64,000 nt of DNA from Saccharina japonica (GCA_008828725.1 MEHQ01001235.1:234530-298529); one strand, 5' to 3'. Counted from the first letter of the stretch, positions 1-10,892 are shown. A program made the numbers and translations. Notes: a model not told the origin generated them from the sequence alone.

Positions 1-613
1 AGCGCGTCGCATTTTCCCCGACCAGTCGGACGGAAGTAAAGTTGGTGTTTTAGGTAATACACCTACAGCAATACTGCGTTCGTTGGAGCGTCGACGTCGT
101 CTCCCTGATTCACGGGGCATAGTGCTGCGAGTTTTTTCATTAAGGTCGACGCCTATAATAGTCGTCGCGAAGTTATATTTTCTGTCAAGATTGGGCAGCT
201 GGTCATGTTCGCAGAGTATTTGTCGTTCACGGTTTTTTCCATGCACTGTGGTCGTCAACGGTGTCCAACATCAGTGTCGCGGAGGGGGACAACCGTGCCT
301 GATGGAAGCGCATGCCGTTACCCCCCCAAAAAGAACTGTGCGTTAGCCGTTGCATATCCGGTCAAAAATAAGAAGTTGCCTAGAGATACACTACAATCTT
401 GTTAGAGGCGTCAGGAGCATCCGCTTCCCATGCCCGCATAGTGGAACATGTGTTTTGCGCCGTGCTTTAGAGCCAACGCGACGTTCTTCGTCAAAGCGAG
501 ATCTTCAAGTAAGACCATGCGCAATGTTTCCCGCACGTTAGGCAGGCGAGCAGTATCGTGCGCGCGCAATTGTTTAGATAATATTTATCGCTTGTTTCCG
601 TTGTCGATCTTAC
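1..613 (-). other. Intron of the exchanger gene, no exon recognised
   Basis: Begins (in gene sense) with the GTAAGATCG donor at 613. I found no stretch that reads as the expected last hydrophobic helices, and open frames here lack family motifs. The interval is treated as intron running off the left edge. Confidence 0.6.
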
Positions 614-715
614 CGGCGTCGGCGTGCCGGACGCGAGCGTCGAAACGAACCACGGACCGCCCAGCCCGAGGAGAATGTTGAACACGTTGCTCCCGATCGC
701 ATTCGCGATCGCCAT
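614..715 (-). CDS. Exchanger exon: alpha repeat 2, second half
   Basis: 102 nt, phase 0, acceptor GGTCAG, donor CCG|GTAAGA. It encodes [20 protein letters not shown] then [19 protein letters not shown](D/N) with LGLG.PW is the end of alpha repeat 2. The residue after GSNVF is Asn (codon AAC), whereas K+-dependent exchangers have Asp there; see findings. The remaining C-terminal helices were not found in 1-613 and should lie further left. Confidence 0.94.
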
Positions 716-3700
716 CTGACCACGAGGCGAAAACAGTAGCAGAACGCAGTAAACACGACTGAGAGGAGGCAAAGGAGGACAAGACAAGCGTGCTTGCCTG
801 CCTCCCGCGAGTGTCCGCGGGCGGGGGCGCTGAACATCCATACTCGTGTCGTACGGCGTGCAATAGGTCCACCCGAAAGGGAAGATTATGTTGTAGATGG
901 CGTACATGTCGGCCCAAACTGCCGCGGCTCAAACGCTAATTTTTTCACATGGCTATGAAAGCCCCCCAAACGCGCAGCTGTCATCCTTGACGGCAGCATT
1001 CTCCTAGGGTTATCCCAAACAAAGGATGGAAACTGTTCATAAGCGTAATTAGGACTTCTCACTTCACTATTCGACGCGATCCCACTTCACTATTCGACGC
1101 GAGTCGACGAGGAAATAAAACGCTGAATTCTGCTCACGACAAAAAATAAGGTACGCACTGCTTTGGGAAGGGGGGGGGGGGGTTCCCTGCTATGTGACCT
1201 TGGATGCGAGTAAGGAAAGGGCGGGAGCTGGAGACAATAGCGCAAATAAAATACGTCATAGTACGAAGCAGGTGCCATGAGAGAAAAAATAATGGGCAAC
1301 GGGTGCAATGGATGCAACTCTTACCGATGCCTCTCCGTTCTTAGCAGCTATCATGGAGCCGATCATGTCCGGCACCGATGTGCCCACCGCCAGCACCAGC
1401 ACCCCCATCACTATCGCGCTCACACCTAGAATGCAAGCTGCGCCCGTTGCTAACTCCACCTGGGAAGGGAGGCCGGGCAGCGCGGTAAGGAGGGGAGGGG
1501 TGTGGTAAAATGCAAGAGGATTTATCAGCACGACGACCGCGGCGGCAGGGTGCTGTAGGTGTTGGGGGGTAGAACCAGTCGACGTTATTTCGAAAGACAT
1601 CCGCGGACAGGTATACAACGAACAGGCACGTAATCTCGTATTTTGGCGAATCATGGTATGTGGGTTACATGTGATTTGGGACTGAACGTGGTCAGTCTTA
1701 CACTATCTACGGCGTCCGTTTGCTTGAGGGTTCTGATATGGCCCCTCCCGATCTGCGCTAAAAGGGAACTTACTACGCGTAGCGGATGTCGCTTCACGCT
1801 ACCACTCGGGAAGGTGAGGGCTTGGGATTTTCACCCCATGAACAACAGAGGATGATGCATCCGACGACCGTACGGGAAGGTGCGGTCGGCAGCGCTCGTG
1901 CACACACAGGGAGTTCTATTGTACACGTATCGAAGAAGCCCGAAATGGACCCGCTCCCACTGACGCGTGGTTTTGGTAGAGTTGCACCTACGAATTTAAT
2001 GGGGTCCCTCACATAAGGAGCTTTATACGGAGCTCACCTAAAAAACAAACGACTACGGCGTACAGTACATACATTTTGACCTCTACCCAATGAATATTCC
2101 CCGTGACCTCGTAGAATGTATCACGAATAGTACGGCAGAACACAAACTGAATTCCGTGGCCTATTCCTGGGGACGATATTAAATCTAGGGACCTACGGTA
2201 CACGCTAAGAATGTACAGATTTTACCAACTTTTGCCAACTTTTGCCAACTTTTGCCAACTTTTGCCAACTTTGTTTGGTCCTTTTTACTATGATCCCCCG
2301 TAATAGGTGTATTACGAACAATACGGCACAACACTGTTCATCACTGCATTCTAATGATCTTGGGTATGAATATGTATCCCCTCAGTCGAGGAGCCTTCAC
2401 CCCTTAAGAACTGGTTCCACGAATTTTTTGGGGACAAACTACTTGGAATTAGTGTGGGACATTTTTTCAGTTCTGAATGGGTCAAGCTACGTAGTTTAAA
2501 ATATTTTGGTCGAAAAATGTGATTCCTGTATATATCGTAACACGCTTCTGCTCCTCTGGGTAAAACCCGTGAAAACTCCCACGGTTCCGTGCGGGAACGC
2601 GAGGCTGCAAGTCCCCGCTTTCTCATTCCCGCCCGTGCACAAGGTTTTTTTTTTTTCGATGCCCCCGCTTCATCCTGTCGGCTGCGTTGGGTAGTGTCCC
2701 TCTCACCATGTAGCTGCTGATGATGCTTATCCACGTAATGCTCATGACGAAGGTGATCACGTAGTACTTCTCGTACTGCGGCCTTGAGCAGTCCGGCACG
2801 GTAAGGCTAAGCCCCACCAAGAACGGAAAGCCGAAAATGAAGAGGAAGCGTTCCATCCACCCCTCGGGCCACGCCAGCCGGTCATCCTGATCAAAACAGG
2901 ACAGGGTGGGCCCGGGACGAGTGGACGCGTTTTAAGCGAGTTAGCCCTTGTGGGCAGGCCTTTGGCACATGTGCACTGTTATACACCCATGCGTGCATCC
3001 CTCCCATCAGTAGAAAAGTTCGCACCTTTCCAATTCTAGTTGCGTAAAAAAATCGTGTCGTCTATTTGTTCGCTCAGCGATCGTCATCACTGCCATAGCA
3101 CCGCCCCAAAACATAGCAGATGTAAGATCCAAAGACATCGCCTAAGATCGTGACAGTACAAATCATGCAAAGCAGTTGATGGGTGTGTGCAGCAAAAAAG
3201 TCGTCGCTGTACGGGACCAGACAATGAAGCGGAGAACCGGTCCACTCGAAACCGGACACAGAAGAATATTTGTCAAGGTCTTGCCTCAGCTTTCATGCGA
3301 GCATCGTAATATAGTACGAGGAAGAGGTGTGTGATAGGCCTAGCTGCGTGTGTGCGAGCGCGTTTGTCTTGTCCGCTGAGCCGGGTTCAAGAGAACAGAC
3401 GGATATATTTTAGGGTGCACGAGCTACCCCACACTTGGCGCTGGGGCCCTCGTGTCGAAATTAATTTAAATACGGTGTAGACCCTTTCGGTTCCTTGGGC
3501 GAGCCCGCCCGGAGGAACGGAGGTTGGCCACCGCCATCCCAATGTTCATCACAAAATTGATAATTTGGGTAGCTCTGTTTTAGCGGGCTTCTGATATAGT
3601 ATTGACAGTCGCCGACTTGCCAGCAAGGGAAATAAACGGTACGCAGCGCAACATCACCTACGCTTCCACCAAACAAAACGTGTGGTAAAATACCAGAAGG

Positions 3701-6700
3701 TCCGTATGAAAGCACGATACAGCGGGGTTATCGGTGCGCGCTACCCTATCCTCCTTACCATGTACTCCTCCGCTTCGACAGTCCCGTCAAAGTTTGCCTT
3801 CCCCTTCACGGCCTCCGTACCAGGAACATTGCCACCCACCGCCGCTTCCCCGTCCCAGCCTGTCTTTGCCGCTGGCGCCTTAAAAAAAAACGCAGCAGGC
3901 GAGCGAAACGACACAACACAGTTGAGGCCGGGGGAGCGGCAAAACTAACAACAAGTTGATCAAGGGTCATCCAGGACTTTCTGCGTAATCGATCGTCGGA
4001 CCTCGCCCTAGTTGCGGGGGTCAGGAAGACGAGGCGGGAGTGTTGGCTTTACTGTTACTCCCCGGTGTGTCGACTTTCATTTTTTTACAGATTTTCGTTG
4101 CTGGTAACGATCGACAATTGTTTGGTTTTGCCATGGGGGCAGGATCTGGGTTTTTGCTTCACTCTCCACCAGCGGAGGGGTCGTCGTTTTCCCGCGGTCG
4201 ATGGCTTGCCCGATACGCGGGGCAAATGACGACATGATATGAAACACCGCCCTCTTGGCGACCACAACTTGGCTCTGGTTTCGTAAGGCTGTTCCTCGGA
4301 CCAAAATCCGTCCATATCTGGTAACGTTTTACGTTAACATGCGGACAGAGATACACATGTGCAGTATAGCAGACTCTACTGGCAGTAGTAATGTTAAATA
4401 TTACGTATGGCCACTGCCATTCTTTGGTGTTTTAGCCTCATGTAGCACCATGTGGGGAGGGATACTTCAGCTACAGCACAATTGACAACAGTCTGACATC
4501 GAAGCGCTCCGAGGATCGTCCTGCCACATCCGTATTGATGGGGGGGAAACTTCCCGCGCACCACAAGCGCAGCCGAGAAGAACCGCGTGAAAGCAAAATA
4601 GACACGAGTAAAGGGAGCCCCCCACATGCCTGCTCCAAGGCGTCCACCTAGATACTGCCGAGACCCCCCCCCTCCCACCCTTTTGGCTGCTTGCGCACAA
4701 ATCACCTTTGAAACGGTCGCGACTGCTGCTGCAGCGGCGGCGGTGGCGGCCTGGTCAGCAATTTCCGGCCCGAAATTCCCCCCTTGCGATGACCGTCGCT
4801 CCTACCGCACACAAGACAAGGGGCCGTGGTCGTGAGCCCACGAATGCACAGGGAACACGGGATTGACATTGCCGTGGGAAAGGTAATCTCCTCACGATGC
4901 ACTGCTTCGATCGGCAATATGTTCAGTGTATAGCATCGGGAAGCATGTATATTAGGAGTCGAAGCTACGACCGAGGCCCCAAGAAAAGAGAGTCTCCCAG
5001 GTAGATGATAAAAGCCTCTGCCGACGATGCGTGGCTCCCACCATCAAGAGGAATCCACCAGCAGGCGGGGATGGACAAACCCTGACGCCACTGCACGCGT
5101 CGAACCACACGGGCGCTCCCCTACGAAATTATTTTTTGCTACCAGCTATACAACACGATTCGCGGTCGCCTACTTTGCAGCGCCCCCCGCCCCCCCCATC
5201 CCGTCTTCAAAATGCTTTGAAAATCGCAAAAAGGTTCACGTCGTTATCCCTCGTTTCATTTCATACCCTGACCTTTGCGCACATCGTTAACCCCTTAAGA
5301 ACTGGTCCCACGAATTTGGGGACAAACTACTTGGAATTAGTGTGGGACATTTTTTTCGGTTGTGAATGGGTTAAGCGCATCAGATTGAACATTTTGTTTT
5401 TGGCCGCCAACTCTCAAACAGTCGTGTGCAGCGTACTGTAGCTCTCGTTTTTTACAAGCACCCCCCCCCCATCCAAAGCGGAAATGCACCTTCAAGTGCG
5501 ACACCCTGAGAGAGCGAGATGCCCTCCGACCGCGGGGATACGACCCCCTCCGTTGATCCCCTTCCCCCCCAGCGTTCCCCTCGCCTCCCTCTCCCCCGCC
5601 CCCCTCTCCCCTGTACCCCTGGTTCGACGACCGGTGCTCGCCGTCACTGTCGGCGTCGGTAGCGAACGGTTGCGAAGCCTCTTCTGGGTAGTGTTTCTGG
5701 TGCGGCCAAGCGTGTCGAGCGAGAGACAGGCGGGTATTTGTTTTGTCATCAGGCCAGCTTGCTTCATCAACTACTCGCACCTACTGCCGCAGTTGGCCAC
5801 TTCACTTGCTCAGAGAGAAAAAACTTGCATGCGCTTCCTGGCTGCGTCGTCCCCTTTTCAGAACCCCCCCCCCCCGGACCCTCCCACCTATATATGATAT
5901 GTTTGTAGGTTGGGTTGGCGTCGGTTGGCAACGACGCTGTAAAACACGCCACTCGCTGCGTGAGCTAGACAACCAGGGTGCCGTTTTTTTTTGTTTTAGT
6001 TTTTGGCGGTCACCAAAGCTGGCGGTCGAGTAGATCATTTGTGCGGGGTGGAGAACCTAATGGTCGTATCACGTAGTGTTAATATGGTAAGGCATCCGCG
6101 AGGCAGTTACATAGTAAAACCCATTGCTGTCTCCGGAAGTGGCCACACCAGAATTTAAATTAACTCATTGAAGCTGTCGTTCATATGCAAGTCCGCCTCA
6201 GAGGCGGTTCTTAGCAGGATGCAGCTCACCCTCCTTGCGACCCGCCCAATACCTCACGGCGCTTCGCGCTTGGTGCAAGCAATGTCTGCCTGGTTGGTGA
6301 AAACCCAGCGTGCTCCGTCCCGGCATTGTAGGGAAGCGAGGGTCTATGGTCATATGACTACGGCCGTGCACGACATGAGCCCCCCCCCCCCCCCCCCGGG
6401 TGACTACTGTATCGTTCGTGTGCAAATCCCCATCTTATCTCTCCTTTACACCCCGTCCATGACTCCAAACGTGTACTCTAAGGACTGACTCCTTACGATT
6501 GTTTCGCTCATGTCTTCTAGTGGTTCCAGCTCCAACCCTTCGGTCGTCGGGAGTATTGTCCCCTTCAGGTCGCAGGAACGGGACACACGAAGGTGGGACA
6601 GAAATGGAGGGACACGGTGGTAACGGGACAAAACCTCAGGTAACGCATGGTGCTGTGCGGTGCTGTACGGTGCTGCGCGGTGCTGGGTGGCACTGCGCGG

Positions 6701-9700
6701 TGCTGTGCGGTGATATGCGGTGGTGCGCGGCGATATGCGGTGGCGTGTTACTGTGTGTAGTATGTACACGCCGCGATTCACGTCCGCCGATATTTGTGGC
6801 GTATCGTGTAGCTGGCTATCTTCTTAACGGCGATTAATTCCGGTAGTAGCTGGGGATAGGTGGCAGGTCCTGTTCAGACCGCAAACATGGCTCGCCGCGT
6901 GTCCCAATGGCTTTCATCGAAAACTGATTGGTCACAGAGGCGAGCTACAACCGAATACGTACTCGCACTGGCCCTGCGCCGCAAAGGCACAGATAAGGCG
7001 CATGCATGGCTGAAAGTCGGCGTACCCGCGGAGCAGAGAACATCGCCAGAATCTTGGAGTTGAAGATCATGAACACGATATACAGCCCGTAACCGGACAC
7101 CATGATCAACGCCTGCACACAAACGCGCAAGGGATCAGCGACAAGAAGCGAATAGCGGTTGACAAGGTGGTGGCGGCAGCGAAATCACGCTATTTACGTG
7201 TCATTGCAGGGGGTGTACTCATGTCGTGCACGGCCGTATTAGGGGGGGGAAACTCGGGAGTCGATGCAAAACATCCAACATTATCATGAAAACGCGTCCC
7301 GAAGAGACCTTGCTCAGCGCTAGAACAGACTGGAAAAATTACCAAGGGTGTGTTAGGTAAGGTATACCTAAACCCGGGTAAGTTTTTGAGGTCGTCCCTA
7401 ACGTACCTAAAACTTAGGTAAGGTATCGGGGTCCGTACCTAACGTACCTAAAAGTTAGATAAGGTATCGGGGTCCATACCTAACGTACCTACAACTTAGG
7501 TAAGGTATCGGGGTCCGTACCTAACGTACCTAAAACTTAGGTAAGGTATCGGGGTCCGTACCTAACGTACCTAAAACTTAGGTAAGGTATCGGGGTCCGT
7601 ACCTAACGTACCTAAAACTTAGGTAAGGTATCGGGGTCCGTACCTAACGTACCTAAAACTTAGGTAAGGTATCGGGGTCCGTACCTAACGTACCTAAAAC
7701 TTAGGTAAGGTATCGGGGTCCGTACCTAACGTACCTAAAACTTAGGTAAGGTATCGGGGTCCGTACCTAACGTACCTAAAACTTAGGTAAGGTATCGGGG
7801 TCCGTACCTAACGTACCTAAAACTTAGGTAAGGTATCGGGGTCCGTACCTAACGTACCTAAAACTTAGGTAAGGTATCGGGGTCCGTACCTAACGTACCT
7901 AAAACTTAGGTAAGGTATCGGGGTCCGTACCTAACGTACCTAAGTGGTTAGGTAAGGTATTGAGGTCGCCCCAAGGCTCGTACCTAAACCCGGGTATTTC
8001 GTCGACGTGTGTACCCGATACCCGGGTAAGGTATCGAGGCCCGTACCTAACGTACCCAAAACCTTGGTAAGGTATCGAGGTCCGTACCTAACGTACCTAA
8101 AACTTAGGTAAGGTATCGGGGTCCGTACCTAACGTACCTAAAACTTAGGTAATGTATCGGGGTCCGTACCTAACGTACCTGAATTTTAGGTAAGGTATCG
8201 GGGTCCGTACCTAACGTACCTAAGTGGTTAGGTAAGGTACATACCCGGGTATTGTACCCGGGTATAACTAAGTACGTACCTTACCTAACATGCCCTTGAA
8301 AATTACGTTTGGGTGGTTCGATCAAGCTGTATATATACAGCAACGCATCATGTCAGTACTGGTGTGTCCTGTTCTGGAAGGCCCCGACTCTCCGCACGTA
8401 CGCTAGGCGTTTGAAGTCGACCCCTACCCCCCCTGCGGCCATCTCTTCGACTAGCTTGACCGCACAGGGTCACGGTCCAACTCGAGGCGGTCAAAACGAG
8501 ATTGGGAAGGACGCCCGAGCTAGCAACGGGGGGGGGGGGGAGGGATATCCACTACAACTTTAAGCCACCGCGCGAAGGGCACCGACGATTTCGCTTATCG
8601 TGGCACGCCCTACCACCCCTCTCCCCCCCTCTCTCCTCTCGCCATCGATTGTCCACTCCATCCTTCCTATGTCCAAAACCACATCAAAATGCATCGGTGG
8701 GCTCTCGCATTTTTTTTATGCTGCCACAACCGCCCCTCACCTCCCACCACTGTATCAGCCCGTCCCGGGCCGAGGCTACCAATATGATGATGCTGCCAGT
8801 GTAAAAGGTGACATCACGCGCCACCACGCGGCGGTCGATTTTTGCAGACGAGCCGGATTTAGCCGCGACCGCCGCCGACAGCGCCACGATAACTAGCACG
8901 TTGAACATGGCGGACCTGAACGAGCGAGAGTTATGTTTTGGTCCCACCCACCCCAGCAGGGGACGCGATTTCAGTTCTGAGGTATACGATCTGCTTCAAG
9001 TAATTCCAGTGTCACATACGTCTTATCTCCGTTGTGTTATTTCCTCGTAGTTGTGGGCAGCAGAGTTTGTTGGGCATGCAGTTGTTTCGTACCATAGGTA
9101 CCTTTAGACCCAAAGAAAGCAGAGGAAAAGCAATCCCAGTCCGAGGTCAGCATCTACTGCTGTAGAGCTATCTGAGGGTCCTTCGTACCTGGTACCTGGA
9201 ATTTATAACTGCTACGTACTCGTATGTACGCATGATCGGTTTATTGTATGAAATGGGTACGCGTACATCGCTCATCGTACGTTAACGCTGCAACGCCGAG
9301 GTATCCAATATACCCAGGAGGGCCTTCACACAAAGCTTCTCACCCTACAATGGTCCCAACGCCGATGGAATTGGAAGGACCAAATACATCGGCGATTGAG
9401 GTGAACAGCTCGGGAGCCGAGGACCCTGCTGCGAGAAACGTCGCCCCCGCTACATCCGGCGTCAGCTCGAGCACCTGAAAAGCAGCGAGATGGTGTCGGC
9501 AAACGAAAAGACAGCGGTCGACGATGCGCTCCCTGCATGCTCCCAATTTTGACTTCTTCTTATTTGGTCGCAGGAAAGGTGGCTGGCTCTAGTAGTATGA
9601 CAGGTTTAAGGGTTTTCGACACAGTAGCCTCACGCTCGGGCGTTGTGGGTTGGTCGGCATGTTGGCAAAATGGATGTGCGGCCGACCGCTTCTACTTTAT

Positions 9701-10892
9701 GAGTCCTATTATACGGTTACTCATATATACCTCGTACGCAGATATTTTTTATCGCACGTATAAAAATACAAGACAGTATGTGCGTTACTGGCTGCAGGTC
9801 CAATGTAAATGTCAGCGCGAGCACGCTGAGGACAGCAGTTAGTTGGGTGTTATTAAATGTAGCCGCACAAAACAGGAGTCGGTTGTCGTACCCAGAGAGA
9901 GTACTGTATAGTAGATGACTGGTGAATACTGGCGACGTAACCTACTATCACAAGTCGGGTGGTCGTCTTGCTCTTGTAGTTTGATTGCGTACTATCCTGG
10001 CTCTGGATCAACGTCGTTCAATATTGACCAGCTGGAACGATTTTTATCATACTGCTGTACATACGTATATAGGTGCGCCCAAACACTGCTGCAGAGATCC
10101 AAGAACGCATTCCTTGTACCCGTAGCTATATACAGCAGTACGCAGTATGAGGTATGTGCAGTACGGCTCGTTGCAAACGCCCAGCAAGCTGCAGCAACAG
10201 CGAACCACCAGCACGCCAACTCGATTGCTTCCCAAGCATAAGCGAGCATGATACCAGTAATTGCACATAATAACCGGTAATGATATCACACATGCATACA
10301 ACGACGCGAGAGGGCAACGCAAAACACACCACCCTTCTCGACGTACTCGTATTACTGTGCTGCTGTATGCGGTATGTACCTCCGAAATCTTCTCCAGCGA
10401 CGCCTGGAAGAACTCGTCGCAGACAATCGCCAGCCCGTTGAACGTAAAGAGTATCGCTATCACAAGCAGCACCACCTGGCCCCACCCCCCGTCCGAGAAG
10501 CCGTTATCAGCGCAACCCTCAGCAGCGTTCGTTGATGCGTCCTGGAGCGCACGCCCGTCGTCGCCACGCCGCCGATCCCACGCCTCGCCGCCGTACGCCG
10601 CCACGGAAATCGTCGACATCCCCGCGTCACCCTCCCCTCCTCTAGTCGCCGTCGCCGCTGTCGTGGCCGCCGACGGCATCCCCCTTCGCGCAGCCGAGCA
10701 TATTCGGACGAGAACCAGCGCCACGCCGACTACCACCACGACAAGCACGAGCCCAAGCAGGCGAACCTTCCTCCGGGCTCCACGTTTTCGTTGCCTGCCT
10801 TGGCCTCCCCTTCGCCGACGCCGGCACCCCACGACGTCATCGCCGCAGGTATCTCTGATGCCGTACAGAGCCCTCCTCGTTGCCGAGATCAT
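614..10892 (-). CDS. NCKX/SLC24-type cation/Ca2+ exchanger, multi-exon, 3' end off window
   Basis: Membrane antiporter that would move Ca2+ against Na+ (with or without K+). Exons in coding order: 10892-10380, 9474-9344, 8915-8741, 7112-7026, 6562-6497 (probable), one small exon unresolved, 5683-5617 (probable), 4317-4089 (probable), 3878-3759, 2886-2707, 1459-1325, 715-614. Reading phases agree across every adjacent pair except at the unresolved exon. Introns are GT-AG, mostly GTAAG or GTGAG donors. The layout is a leader, a first membrane cluster with alpha repeat 1 ([10 protein letters not shown]), a cytosolic loop of roughly 170 residues, then a second cluster with alpha repeat 2 (AVGTSVPD and AIGSNVFN). 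The last membrane segments must lie beyond the left edge. No other gene is nearby. It could be a CCX or plant-type NCX, but paired SSAPEL and TSVPD motifs on separate exons fit NCKX best. The family call is firm; exact loop exons are less so. Confidence 0.88.
1325..1459 (-). CDS. Exchanger exon: alpha repeat 2, first half
   Basis: 135 nt, phase 0, acceptor TTCCCAG, donor TCG|GTAAGAG. It encodes a helix ([20 protein letters not shown]), then [17 protein letters not shown]. The Asp of TSVPD corresponds to the transport-critical Asp548 of NCKX2 (family knowledge). The exon is in frame with both neighbours and ends exactly where the (A/K)xxGxxxMA(I/V)xN turn begins. Confidence 0.94.
2152..2310. 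repeat. Hairpin-type dispersed repeat, copy A, with internal 10-bp tandem
   Basis: The left part (CCTATTCCTGGGGAC...GACCTACGGTACAC) and right part (GTTTGGTCCTTTTTACTATG) match 16504-16610. In copy A the loop contains about four to five head-to-tail copies of TTTTGCCAAC (about 2219-2272). Here it sits in an intron of the exchanger gene. The arms are less perfectly complementary than in copy B. A MITE-like origin is inference. Confidence 0.6.
2400..2486 (+). repeat. Dispersed ~85-bp repeat, copy 1
   Basis: CCCCTTAAGAACTGGT(T/C)CCACGAATTT... through ACAAACTACTTGGAATTAGTG to GGGT(C/T)AAG. The same sequence recurs at 5291-5375 with few changes and a small indel in a T-run. Both copies lie in introns of the exchanger gene in the same orientation. 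Confidence 0.8.
2707..2886 (-). CDS. Exchanger exon: entry to second membrane cluster
   Basis: 180 nt, phase 0, acceptor TTGATCAG, donor ATG|GTGAGA. It encodes [20 protein letters not shown], a hydrophobic stretch, TVPDC, then [17 protein letters not shown] and SSYM. The TVPDC...(Y/W).KY(Y/F)..TF.MSI.WI pattern is diagnostic of the NCKX C-terminal half. The next exon starts VEL, so the joint reads SYM-VELATG, comparable to the SY.MV... region of relatives. Confidence 0.92.
3759..3878 (-). CDS. Exchanger loop exon ending EAEEYM
   Basis: 120 nt, phase 0 at both ends, between a T-rich TTTTTTTTAAG acceptor and an ideal ATG|GTAAGG donor. The 40 codons are open and polar ([13 protein letters not shown] near the start, [13 protein letters not shown] at the end). 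It joins in phase to [10 protein letters not shown] of the next exon, a position where NCKX proteins have an acidic loop end just before the second membrane cluster. No upstream ATG or stop lies within the exon. Confidence 0.75.
4089..4317 (-). CDS. Probable exchanger loop exon, basic then Pro/Gln-rich
   Basis: 229 nt, one leading nt then 76 codons, from acceptor TTACCAG to a modest GTAAAA donor. The peptide carries [20 protein letters not shown] then [14 protein letters not shown], suggesting an amphipathic helix in the loop, and ends VDRYQQRKS. Other frames of the same interval are open too, which lowers certainty. The chosen frame is the one that fits both neighbours in phase. The 3' splice end is the least secure point. 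Confidence 0.55.
5291..5375 (+). repeat. Dispersed ~85-bp repeat, copy 2
   Basis: Second copy of the repeat at 2400-2486. Both contain GTGGGACATTTTTT followed by a TGAATGGGT(C/T)AAG end. No coding potential. Confidence 0.8.
5617..5683 (-). CDS. Probable exchanger loop exon with acidic stretch
   Basis: 67 nt, acceptor CTACCCAG, donor GTACAG. Two nt complete a codon, then 21 codons ([20 protein letters not shown] and Q) and a leftover GG. GG joins the first A of the next exon to give GYGRILVRG in frame. An Asp/Glu-rich stretch is common in exchanger loops. The phase match to the next exon is the main evidence. The frame stays open downstream as a Gly-rich extension, so a longer form is possible. 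Confidence 0.55.
6497..6562 (-). CDS. Probable exchanger exon 5: start of cytosolic loop
   Basis: 66 nt, phase 0 at both ends, with a strong GTAAGG donor after ...DMSETI and an AAG acceptor. The peptide is acidic and polar ([11 protein letters not shown]), as expected for the loop. There is no family motif here, so support comes from open frame, splice sites and phase match with exon 4. A weak 28-nt candidate at 6258-6285 (acceptor GGCAG, donor GTGAGG) would supply the phase 0 to 1 change required before the next exon, but I could not confirm it. Confidence 0.6.
7026..7112 (-). CDS. Exchanger exon 4: fifth helix of first cluster
   Basis: 87 nt, phase 0 at both ends, acceptor TGTGCAG and donor GTACGC. 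It encodes [20 protein letters not shown] and then ILAMFSAPR. The Y-x-x-Y-(I/V)-x-F-M-x-(F/W)-N pattern is typical of the last helix before the NCKX cytosolic loop. The intron just upstream in the gene (7113-8740) contains the 41-bp minisatellite. Confidence 0.85.
7365..8285. repeat. 41-bp intronic minisatellite, about 19 copies
   Basis: The unit contains ACCTAAAACTTAGGTAAGG, TATCGGGGTCC and GTACCTAACGT. Units in 7500-7930 are essentially identical. Edges and an interruption near 7950-8060 are degenerate and contain CCCGGGTA. It lies inside the intron between exchanger exons 3 and 4. On the gene's sense strand each unit repeats TTAGGTACG, resembling both acceptor and donor signals. Confidence 0.95.
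8741..8915 (-). CDS. Exchanger exon 3: end of alpha 1 and next helices
   Basis: 175 nt, acceptor TTCAG, donor GTGAGG. One nt completes a Gly codon and 58 codons follow, beginning [18 protein letters not shown] and ending GLIQWWE. SAMFN is the second half of alpha repeat 1. The [14 protein letters not shown] segment matches the family's (R/K)PL.RD..FY loop before the following helix. The segment then runs through a hydrophobic helix to RDGLIQWWE. Both ends are in phase with neighbouring exons. Confidence 0.92.
9344..9474 (-). CDS. Exchanger exon 2: alpha repeat 1 core
   Basis: 131 nt between a TTTTCAG acceptor and a GTGAGA donor, starting phase 0 and leaving 2 nt (GG). It encodes [19 protein letters not shown] followed by APELFTSI and GVGTIV. 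The Glu of APELF corresponds to the Ca2+/Na+-binding Glu of alpha repeat 1 in NCKX (established for the family). The leftover GG plus the first G of the next exon makes the Gly of the invariant IVGSA(M/V)FN, so the junction is well supported. Confidence 0.92.
10380..10892 (-). CDS. Exchanger exon 1: leader, signal anchor, first core helix
   Basis: 171 codons from the ATG at 10892, ending phase 0 at a GTACAT donor. Residues about 14-43 are very basic (runs of Arg). A hydrophobic stretch rich in Val and Leu follows at about 44-66 and could be a cleavable signal or anchor. Then comes a low-complexity Ala/Gly/Thr/Arg stretch. The last 35 residues carry the family hallmark [19 protein letters not shown], where the first core helix begins and the CDE(F/Y)F motif is found in NCKX proteins. 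The start is the first in-frame ATG of the open frame; an upstream non-coding exon cannot be excluded. The strand opposite is also open for 267 codons, but shows only composition, not a family. Confidence 0.85.

Noticed and set aside
7365..8285. CRISPR-like appearance of the 41-bp array
   Set aside because: There are no unique spacers; units are contiguous, and the array is in an intron of a eukaryotic gene. The 221-bp array was rejected as CRISPR for the same reason.
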